Shown: one piece after another, positions 1 to 5,048 of the stretch | Layout of the letters: each line of letters starts with the position of its first letter | Position numbering within the stretch: position 1 is the first letter of the stretch | DNA from: JAWSUT01 sp033549345 | Lineage (GTDB): Bacteria > Bacillota > Dethiobacteria > Dethiobacterales > Dethiobacteraceae | Reading direction: 5' to 3' | Assembly: GCA_033549345.1 (NCBI GenBank) | Contig: JAWSUT010000046.1 | Span: 1-14,548, forward strand | DNA length: 14,548 bases | Position numbers and translations under genes: made by a program | Notes under the pieces: model-generated | Told to the model about the DNA's origin: nothing | The model's input: the letters and a program-made list of their open reading frames with translations, nothing else | The model's database searches: none

Positions 1-51
1 AAAAAGCAGCTCGAGCTCTACCGGCTGCTCGGAGTGGAGCCACCGGCATAG
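1..51 (+). CDS. C-terminal fragment of an unidentified ORF, possibly a transposase
   Basis: Only the last 16 codons are in the window. They read KKQLELYRLLGVEPPA and end at TAG (49-51). The peptide looks like a genuine protein C-terminus (a helix followed by a proline-rich tail) rather than noise, but it is too short to assign a family. It points towards a response-regulator gene on the opposite strand that is broken about 20 bases further on. The simplest inference is that it is the end of a mobile-element ORF, with the element boundary at roughly 52-77. No terminal inverted repeat can be confirmed because the other end lies outside the window. Confidence 0.35.
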   Translation, partial: KKQLELYRLLGVEPPA

Positions 52-69
52 GTATAAAATCGCGGGAAT

Positions 70-222
70 TCAGGTTACAAGGTCAAACTCGCCGCTCCGG
101 GCAAGCTGCAGGCCTTCTTTACCGTCATGGGCTTCAACTACCGCGAACCCTTCTTTTTCCAGATAGGCACGGATAACTCGGGTGATTTTTTTTTCGTCAT
201 CCACAACCAGAATCTTTTGCAC
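70..222 (-). pseudogene. Truncated response regulator receiver domain
   Basis: A GTG start at 222 follows a good ribosome binding site (GGGAGGTG at 235-228, 7-base spacing from GGAGG). The 50-residue product begins QKILVVDDEKKITRVIRAYL, a textbook OmpR-type receiver start with the acidic DDE pocket at residues 8-10. It ends at ...GEFDLVT then TGA. In intact receivers the next residues after DLV are (I/L)LD, and that aspartate is phosphorylated. The protein therefore stops just before its phospho-acceptor and lacks the dimerisation helices and the DNA-binding domain. A -10-like TATAAT lies at 261-256. The break next to an unrelated plus-strand C-terminus suggests disruption by insertion or rearrangement. 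It is almost certainly non-functional as a signalling protein. Confidence 0.8.
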
Positions 223-270
223 GGGAACACCTCCCGGTATTCACTGATTAACGTCATTATAATTCAGGGG

Positions 271-328
271 AAACAAAAAAGAAAGCCGGCATCACAAGCG
301 TATGTGCCATACGTAGGGATGCCGGCTT
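271..328 (-). terminator. Intrinsic terminator downstream of the DUF2680 gene
   Basis: An 11-bp stem, AAGCCGGCATC (283-293) with GATGCCGGCTT (318-328), encloses a nested CGTATG/CATACG hairpin (299-304 and 308-313). On the minus strand it is followed by a T-rich tract (282-271, TTCTTTTTTGTT). It lies 29 bases past the stop codon of the minus-strand gene at 357-734 and separates that gene from the truncated response regulator. Confidence 0.75.
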
Positions 329-356
329 AACCTATGTCTCATTTTTCGGCAGCTGC

Positions 357-734
357 TTAGAGAGCCGGTGCTGATGTCGTATAACCGTCACCGTTCACCG
401 GGCAGTTGCCGCAGCCACCGCCGTTTCTGCCGAAACCGCGTCCGCCGCCAAAGCCCCCGCGGCGTCCACCACCAAAGCCGTAGTCACCTTCGGCCATCCG
501 CTGCTGGCGATATTCCCAACGCTGCTCCATCCGCTCGCCAATCGCAGCGGCATCCTCCTCAGTGATGATGCCGGCTTCTGCCTGCTTCTCAAGGATCTGC
601 CGGCGCAGTTGATGCTGCTGCTCGTACAGCTCTGCCAGTTCAGTCTTCTGAACATCGGTCAGCGCCAAAGCTGCCGGAACCATCACAGCCAAAGCAAGAG
701 CGACAACCAAAGCAATAATTAAACCTTTTTTCAT
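357..734 (-). CDS. DUF2680 (YckD-like) secreted protein with glycine-rich tail
   Basis: The 125-residue product starts with a signal peptide (MKKGLIIALVVALALAVMVPAALA, cleavage near residue 24-25). A helical segment follows (about 26-80) with the pattern T-x-x-Q-K-x-E-L-A-E-L-Y...I-x-E-K-Q-A-E-A-G-I-I-T-E-E that is typical of DUF2680/YckD proteins. The tail (84-107) consists of Gly-Arg-Phe repeats and then CGNC (C108, C111). The ATG at 734 has a strong site (AAGGAGGT, about 9 bases upstream). Family function is unknown. The signal peptide implies export, and the flexible Gly/Arg tail with paired cysteines could bind metal or a surface partner, which is inference. The upstream direct repeats suggest control by an OmpR-type regulator. 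Confidence 0.85.
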   Translation of the reverse strand: MKKGLIIALVVALALAVMVPAALALTDVQKTELAELYEQQHQLRRQILEKQAEAGIITEEDAAAIGERMEQRWEYRQQRMAEGDYGFGGGRRGGFGGGRGFGRNGGGCGNCPVNGDGYTTSAPAL

Positions 735-769
735 CTTCTTGCACCTCCTTGTCCTTTAATCTCATCCCT

Positions 770-817
770 ATCATACACTTGATCTGTGCAGAAGTTATGA
801 AGGAAATGTGGAGAAGT
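770..817 (-). promoter_or_regulatory. Activator-type promoter with tandem 11-bp direct repeats
   Basis: On the minus strand a -10-like TATGAT lies at 775-770, about 36 bases before the DUF2680 gene's start codon. No good -35 hexamer is present 16-18 bases upstream. That position is covered by direct repeats instead. On the plus strand they read TGTGCAGAAGT (785-795), TATGAAGGAAA (796-806, degenerate) and TGTGGAGAAGT (807-817). The outer copies match at 10 of 11 bases with a 22-bp period, two helical turns. This layout is typical of OmpR/PhoB-family response-regulator sites that replace a weak -35. Confidence 0.5.
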
Positions 818-875
818 GATGGAGATACAGCCTGGTACCATAAAAATCTTTACTTATGTTGGATTCTTCGCAGTA

Positions 876-904
876 TTGACATAGATTTATCACATTTATA
901 GCCT
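876..904 (+). promoter_or_regulatory. Possible promoter of the small secreted protein
   Basis: A consensus -35 TTGACA is present at 876-881. At 17-bp spacing the -10 would be TAGCCT (899-904), a weak match. TATAGC (897-902) and TAGAAT (904-909) are alternatives with poor spacing. The -35 is convincing by itself but the exact -10 is not. The start codon of the small gene is at 946. Confidence 0.3.
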
Positions 905-945
905 AGAATACCCATAGACATATTTACTACGGGAGGTAGTACAAA

Positions 946-1131
946 ATGAAAAAAATGATCGTGGTTTCTCTGACTGTTCTGACTCTGATGGCTTTTGGCG
1001 GTTCTGCGTTTGCTGCAAATCCCGTTTCCCAGGTTGCACGGGAAAAAGGCGGACAGCACGTTGCACACTGCGCACAAATGATGGAAAACGGCATCTCTGC
1101 TCTGGCAACAGGCAATTGTGAAATGCACTAA
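946..1131 (+). CDS. Small secreted peptide, Cys/His/Met-rich mature part
   Basis: The 61-residue ORF has a clear ribosome binding site (GGGAGGT at 931-937, 8 bases before ATG) and its own terminator just downstream, so it is very likely a real gene. Residues 1-23 are a classical signal peptide ending SAFA before ANPV. The mature part is only about 38 residues and holds two cysteines (in HCAQMM and NCEMH), three histidines and several methionines. Possible roles are metal binding or a secreted signal or stress peptide. I do not recognise the family, and no function is claimed. It is monocistronic. Confidence 0.75.
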   Translation: MKKMIVVSLTVLTLMAFGGSAFAANPVSQVAREKGGQHVAHCAQMMENGISALATGNCEMH

Positions 1132-1148
1132 GCATATTCCCCCAAAGC

Positions 1149-1175
1149 AAAAGCTCCCGGCTCCGGGAGCTTTTT
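1149..1175 (+). terminator. Intrinsic terminator of the small secreted protein gene
   Basis: An 8-9 bp GC-rich stem, AGCTCCCG (1152-1159) and CGGGAGCT (1164-1171), has a four-base loop and is followed by TTTTT through 1175. It begins about 20 bases after the TAA stop at 1129-1131. An A-run precedes the stem, so it may also work weakly on the other strand. Confidence 0.85.
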
Positions 1176-1177
1176 GC

Positions 1178-1307
1178 ATGAAGACGCGGGGACAGGTTCC
1201 GGCGTCTTCAGGGAATATATGGGAATCGTCACAACACCTTGCACCCAGGAATTCTTCTTTACAGAGAGATCAAAATGAAGACGCGGAACCTGTCCCCGCG
1301 TCTTCAT
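1178..1307. repeat. REP/BIME-like inverted pair with GGGGACAGGTTCC core
   Basis: A 24-base perfect inverted repeat has arms at 1178-1201 and 1284-1307. Each arm contains GGGGACAGGTTCC or its complement. Each arm also sits in its own hairpin: GAAGACGC paired with GCGTCTTC at 1180-1187/1202-1209 and, longer, at 1273-1286/1296-1309. The arms are separated by about 80 bases with no ORF of interest. Two head-to-head hairpins with shared cores is the BIME layout of REP sequences, which are mobilised by REP-associated tyrosine transposases. No such transposase is in the window. Confidence 0.75.
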
Positions 1308-1309
1308 TT
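1273..1309. terminator. Hairpin ending the GGDEF gene transcript
   Basis: A 14-bp stem (1273-1286 with 1296-1309) and 9-base loop starts 3 bases past the TAA of the minus-strand GGDEF gene. On the minus strand the right side of the stem ends in a TTTT run followed by GATC. It is the right half of the REP-like pair and probably doubles as the terminator. The U-run is short, so efficiency is uncertain. Confidence 0.5.
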
Positions 1310-1311
1310 GG

Positions 1312-2799
1312 TTACTGAGGGTGGTAGGTGTTGCGGGTTTCTTTGGCGGTGTGCATGTTTTCATCGGCTTCTTTGATCAGCTTGTCGAAGTAGGTGTCTT
1401 TGGCGTTTTCGACGGAGGCGATGCCGACGGAGACGGTCATTCTGCCGTGCGGCTGGTTGTTGCGGTGGTAAATGTCGGCACTGTAGACACTGTCGACAAT
1501 TCGGGACGCGACGCGGGTTGCTTCCTCTTTATTGGCGCCGGGAAGGCAGACGATTAATTCTTCGCCGTCATAGCGGCCGATCACATCATAACCCCTGATG
1601 TGCTGCTGGATGATGTCCGCGACTTTTATCAGTGTTTCATCTCCGGCCTGGTAGCCGTATGTGCCGTTATAATCCCGGAAGCGGTCCAGGTCAATCAGCA
1701 GCATGCTGATCTCCCCCTGCTTGCTGCGCGCCCTGTCAAACTCGGCTTTGGCACGCTCTGCAAAGGTCCCGCGGTTTAATACTCCAAGCAGCCAGTCATT
1801 TTTTGTCGCAAGTATTAGCTGGGCATTGGCATGTGTGAGATCCCGTGTGCGCTGCTCAACCTGGACTTCCAGGCTTTGGGCGTGCTGCTCCAGTTTTTTA
1901 TAGGCGTCGGAAAGTTTCTGCTCCAGGAAGTCAAATGCCGCATTGACATTTTGGATTTCATCCCCGACAAGGTCAACGTCTTGGTCTCCGGACTGGAAAC
2001 GGGCAAGCATCTGCCGGACTCTGTCGTCCATCACTGACACCGGTGCAAGAACGGTGCGCGAAATTATCGATGAATAACTGCCAAAAAATAAAATCAGCAT
2101 GAAAATATATGCCAGAGTCAAAATGATACTTGTTCGATTTGCTCCGGCATAAGCCGCCTCCACAGGGATACGGATGGAAAGCGCTGAAACCAGCTCTCCC
2201 GGGTCGCGGTTAAACGACCTTTCAGGCCCGTAGCGGTCAACCAGTTCCGCAGGCGCTTCCGCCGGGTCTCCATGACACTGCAGACAGCCGTCTTCCATCG
2301 ATTCCCCCGCCTGCATATAAACAAAATATTTCTCCCCCTGCCAGTCAATCACTTTCTTAATTTCAGCGACGTTACCCGCCCGAAACTGCTGCAGCGCCTC
2401 AATCTCATAGTCATGCGCTTCGTTTTGCGGGCTGCGGGCGTTGATGGCCACTTCTTTGTAATAATAATCCACCGGGATGTATGTATCCAGGTGAGAGTTA
2501 ATCTGACGGATCATATATGTGGAAGACATCAACTCAGGGATAAATTCATCCTCTGTTAAATCTGCTGTCTGAAAAAACGATGGTTTTTGTTCCTGATTAA
2601 TAAACGTATGGACAGCCTGGTTCTGGGAGGCTAAAACCTGGCTCAGCCGGTAGGCCTCTTCCCTGGCGACTGTTTTCATTTTGATATTAAGCAGCGTAAT
2701 AAACAGGATGCCAAAAAGAATGAGCAGCAGTAAGCCTGGTTGATACAGTTTGCTCTTAATACTTCTTGCCCCGTCAAAGCGCAGTACTTTCCCCAACAT
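1312..2799 (-). CDS. Membrane diguanylate cyclase-like protein: DUF3365 heme sensor, HAMP-like linker, GGDEF
   Basis: The 495-residue protein has TM1 at about 22-40 and an extracytoplasmic DUF3365 (Tll0287-like) region at about 45-215 carrying a c-type heme motif (C172-LQ-C175-H176). TM2 is at 225-245, followed by a HAMP-like/coiled-coil segment (246-330) and a GGDEF domain (335-490). The GGDEF metal and substrate region is recognisable (LIDLDRFRDYNGTYGYQAGD, 368-387). The signature reads D-G-E-E-L (411-415) instead of G-G-D/E-E-F, so the first glycine is lost. The inhibitory I-site RxxD (R402-D405) sits exactly five residues upstream, as in product-inhibited cyclases. It is therefore either a weak cyclase or a c-di-GMP/GTP-binding receptor, probably sensing redox or small ligands through heme. 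The start at 2799 follows a GGGGGAG site, and the leader holds a c-di-GMP riboswitch. Confidence 0.9.
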   Translation of the reverse strand: MLGKVLRFDGARSIKSKLYQPGLLLLILFGILFITLLNIKMKTVAREEAYRLSQVLASQNQAVHTFINQEQKPSFFQTADLTEDEFIPELMSSTYMIRQINSHLDTYIPVDYYYKEVAINARSPQNEAHDYEIEALQQFRAGNVAEIKKVIDWQGEKYFVYMQAGESMEDGCLQCHGDPAEAPAELVDRYGPERSFNRDPGELVSALSIRIPVEAAYAGANRTSIILTLAYIFMLILFFGSYSSIISRTVLAPVSVMDDRVRQMLARFQSGDQDVDLVGDEIQNVNAAFDFLEQKLSDAYKKLEQHAQSLEVQVEQRTRDLTHANAQLILATKNDWLLGVLNRGTFAERAKAEFDRARSKQGEISMLLIDLDRFRDYNGTYGYQAGDETLIKVADIIQQHIRGYDVIGRYDGEELIVCLPGANKEEATRVASRIVDSVYSADIYHRNNQPHGRMTVSVGIASVENAKDTYFDKLIKEADENMHTAKETRNTYHPQ

Positions 2800-2850
2800 A
2801 GATGCTCCCCCTCATTGCAAAACAACTAAGTACAGCAAGAAAACACCTTT

Positions 2851-2925
2851 GGCAACCGGCTGTCATAGCGAAATTCCCGCCGTAGACCCAATGGTTTTGC
2901 GTCCCCGCCTTTGAGCGGGTTTGCC
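2851..2925 (-). ncRNA. Cyclic-di-GMP-I (GEMM-I) riboswitch
   Basis: Read on the minus strand, the aptamer shows the conserved GEMM-I elements in order. They are GGCAAACC (2925-2918), a short P2 hairpin (CCGC/GCGG), the invariant GGGACGCAAA (around 2905-2896), a GGGTCTA segment, a second hairpin arm, ATGACAGCC and a closing GGTTGCC (2857-2851) that re-pairs with the 5' end. This matches the Vibrio Vc2-type layout. The start codon of the GGDEF gene lies about 51 bases downstream. No hairpin with a U-tract is visible between the aptamer and the start, so control of translation or mRNA stability seems likelier than attenuation. The ligand is inferred from family knowledge. Confidence 0.9.
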
Positions 2926-2939
2926 TTTTTTTCCCGGTG

Positions 2940-3025
2940 TTGATAACTATTCTTTGCTATAATACTTTTACGGTATAATAGATATGTTTCACTGTCAACA
3001 TGTAAAGATTAATATAATATTACAT
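2940..3025 (+). promoter_or_regulatory. A/T-rich divergent promoter region with an inverted repeat
   Basis: This stretch separates the riboswitch leader (minus) from the nitrilase operon (plus). Plus-strand -10-like TATAAT hexamers occur at 2958-2963, 2974-2979 and 3013-3018, and a TTGATA lies at 2940-2945. None of the pairings has ideal 17-bp spacing. Minus-strand TTGACA (2998-2993) and TATTAT (2964-2959) could serve the riboswitch transcript. An inverted repeat ATGTAA-N14-TTACAT (3000-3025) brackets the last TATAAT and could be an operator. The individual promoters cannot be fixed by eye. Confidence 0.35.
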
Positions 3026-3091
3026 TTATACTGCGAGAGGCAGGGAAACTCCAGGATTAAGGGGAATTTTTTCGGCAAAGGAGTGATGCAG

Positions 3092-3973
3092 GTGCGTGCG
3101 ATGGCACTTAGTTTTGCCGACAGTGATTTTACAACACCCGGTGCCTACCGGGAATATCTGCTGCAAAAAGTATCTGCCGCAACCGGTGAATTCACGGAAA
3201 ACCTGGTGGTCTTACCGGGTATGACAGCTGTATATCTGGCCTATCTTTTCGGAGAACTGGGAGATGTGCCCGACTTCGCTGAAGCCATTCGCCTTTATCT
3301 GGCACTCCCAATATCCTGGCATAATGACCTTCTGGCGCTGCAGCAAAAAGTTGCCCGGGACGCTTCGGTCTGGATGGTTGCAGGTACCGCTTTTGTCCGC
3401 GAAAATAACCGCCTCTACCATGAGGCAACTTTGCTCTCTTCCGCGGGGGACATTGCGGGCAGGCAGCGGCAGGTATTTCTCTCCCGTAAGGAAAAGGCAC
3501 TGGGTCTCTCACGCGGTGAAGACCTGCACGTCTTTACGGCGGGAGATCATAAAATCGGTATAATTATCGGCACCGATGCCTGGTATCCGGAAACCGGACG
3601 TATCCTGGCCCTCAAAGGCGCAGATATCATCTGTCACTGCGGGGCGCTTCCAGCCGGCGAGAACCGCTGGCTGCAGCTTGCCGGCATGTGGCAGCAGGTG
3701 CAGCAAAACCAGTTTTTTTGTGTGGAGAGCCAGTTTTCCAGCATGATTACCAATCAGGAATTTACCGCAGAATCACGAATCCTTGCACCATGTGAAATGA
3801 CCGCCGGGTTTACCGGTGTTCTTGCCCGTGAACAAACAGCCGGAGAAACAGTCCAGGCGCTGCTTAACTCCACAGACCGGCGCCGTGTTATCGACAACTA
3901 CCCGCTCCTGAAGCTTTTGCACCCTGCCGCATACAGGCCGCTCCTTACGGGCAGCGGAGGTGGATTATCATGA
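3092..3973 (+). CDS. Nitrilase-superfamily pseudoenzyme (catalytic triad lost)
   Basis: A 293-residue carbon-nitrogen hydrolase fold is readable along its length, but each catalytic position is substituted. The Glu site LVxFPE reads LVVLPG (G43). The Lys site aligns without gaps to the next gene (AGRQRQVFLSRKE against AGTQDKVHLMPLE), giving Q127 in place of Lys. The nucleophile region IGIIIGTDAWYPE has G160 in place of Cys. The secondary Glu (E134) and the fold-supporting YPET motif remain. The start chosen is GTG 3092, 8 bases after AAAGGAG (3077-3083). ATG 3086 is too close to that site and ATG 3101 rather far. The stop overlaps the next ATG by four bases (ATGA), so the two are translationally coupled. 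It likely serves as a structural or regulatory partner of the active paralog. Confidence 0.8.
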   Translation: MRAMALSFADSDFTTPGAYREYLLQKVSAATGEFTENLVVLPGMTAVYLAYLFGELGDVPDFAEAIRLYLALPISWHNDLLALQQKVARDASVWMVAGTAFVRENNRLYHEATLLSSAGDIAGRQRQVFLSRKEKALGLSRGEDLHVFTAGDHKIGIIIGTDAWYPETGRILALKGADIICHCGALPAGENRWLQLAGMWQQVQQNQFFCVESQFSSMITNQEFTAESRILAPCEMTAGFTGVLAREQTAGETVQALLNSTDRRRVIDNYPLLKLLHPAAYRPLLTGSGGGLS

Positions 3974-5004
3974 ATATAAAGGAAATGCTGTTTGCCAGAT
4001 ATCTGGCCTGGCGGACCCGCCCTGCCCTGCTAAAGCGCCACTGGCGCAGCAAAAAAATTCAGCCTGCGGGCAGCACGCAGACCGCAGACCGGCAAAAAGT
4101 TTCTGTGGCGGCGACACAGCTTGAGGCCAGGCTCTTTTCCGACGTACGGGATTATTTTGATGAAATGCACAGACACGTGTCCCGTGCCGCAGCAGCCGGC
4201 GCGCAGCTTGTGATCTTCCCTGAGAACAATTCATTTCAGCTGCTTGGCCTGATTCCGGGCATTGAAAAGATGGCGCCGGGTGCGGGAAAGGAAAATACCG
4301 GCCCAACGGATATATCCGTTTCAGATTTGTTCCGTTTTGCCGGGCCGCACTTTAACCGCGCAGCACATTTTACATTTTCCACGCTGGCAAAAAACTATCA
4401 AATTATTATCATGGCCGGCAGTATGCCGCATACAGACGGGTCGCGTGTCGTAAACCGGGCACTCCTCTACGGCCCGGACGGAGAGCTTGCCGGCACCCAG
4501 GACAAGGTCCACCTAATGCCGCTGGAACACGGCTGGGGCTTTTCCCCCGGCAGCGAATTCCGCGTCTTTGCCACACCGCTTGGCAGGCTGGCCATGCCGG
4601 TCTGCATGGATGCCACCTACTTCGAAACATTTCGGATTCTCGCCAATCTCGGTGCAGAGATTGTGATGGTTCCCATTGCCAACGCCGAACCGTATAATGA
4701 GTGGCTGGCGCTGCGGGGAATCTGGCCCCGTGTCCAGGAAAGCCTGGTCTTTGGCATCAAGAGTGCCCTGGTGGGTAATCTGCTGGGCTTTGAACTGACC
4801 GGTAAAGCGGGTATTTTCGCCCCGCTCCCACTAACACCCGGCGGTGATGGTGTGCTGGCAGAAGCTGCTTCCCCCGACAAGGAAGATTTTGTCCGAGCCG
4901 TACTGGACCTCGAAGCACTGAGCAAGCTGCGGGCAAATCATCCATATCTCGGTGACGAAAACCCGGAGCTTCTGCGAAAGAATTTCCCTCAATATAGAAT
5001 GTGA
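3970..5004 (+). CDS. Carbon-nitrogen hydrolase (nitrilase/amidase superfamily), active triad
   Basis: The 344-residue protein has the full nitrilase triad: Glu85 in LVIFPEN, Lys179 in QDKVHLMPLE with a supporting Glu186, and nucleophile Cys212 in MPVCMDATYFE. The family hydrolyses non-peptide C-N bonds (amides, nitriles, carbamoyl groups). The substrate cannot be told from sequence. A basic N-terminal extension of about 40 residues precedes the hydrolase domain, and there is no signal peptide. An insertion at about 95-130, between the Glu and Lys motifs, is longer than in small omega-amidases. Translation is coupled to the upstream dead paralog through ATGA. The stop codon lies inside a 14-bp palindrome that probably terminates the operon. 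Ammonia release or N-carbamoyl salvage are possible roles but unproven. Confidence 0.88.
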   Translation: MNIKEMLFARYLAWRTRPALLKRHWRSKKIQPAGSTQTADRQKVSVAATQLEARLFSDVRDYFDEMHRHVSRAAAAGAQLVIFPENNSFQLLGLIPGIEKMAPGAGKENTGPTDISVSDLFRFAGPHFNRAAHFTFSTLAKNYQIIIMAGSMPHTDGSRVVNRALLYGPDGELAGTQDKVHLMPLEHGWGFSPGSEFRVFATPLGRLAMPVCMDATYFETFRILANLGAEIVMVPIANAEPYNEWLALRGIWPRVQESLVFGIKSALVGNLLGFELTGKAGIFAPLPLTPGGDGVLAEAASPDKEDFVRAVLDLEALSKLRANHPYLGDENPELLRKNFPQYRM

Positions 5005-5033
5005 CAAGGGGTCAGACCCCTTGTCACATTTTT
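5000..5033 (+). terminator. Palindromic repeat acting as terminator (GGGGTCAGACCCC type)
   Basis: A perfect 14-bp stem (5000-5013 with 5015-5028, centre GGGGTCAGACCCC) is followed by TTTTT (5029-5033) on the plus strand. It includes the TGA stop (5002-5004) of the nitrilase gene. The sequence resembles dispersed REP-like palindromes, so a repeat seems to have been captured as a terminator. On the minus strand no good T-run follows, so it would serve the convergent transporter gene poorly. Confidence 0.75.
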
Positions 5034-5048
5034 GCTAAGGCATGTTTG

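Noticed and set aside
127..330. Plus-strand ORF of 67 codons
   Set aside because: It runs antisense through the truncated receiver gene and the terminator hairpin, and has no ribosome binding site.
1178..1307. Possible CRISPR-like repeats
   Set aside because: Only two copies, in inverted orientation, with no regular spacers or cas genes.
1118..1364. Small ORFs on both strands across the REP-like pair
   Set aside because: They translate the inverted repeats and terminator (shared residues such as TRGQVP on both strands), which is a palindrome artefact.
2984..3091. Extension of the dead nitrilase to ATG 2984
   Set aside because: It includes promoter-like A/T-rich DNA, and AAAGGAG at 3077-3083 marks a start at 3092.
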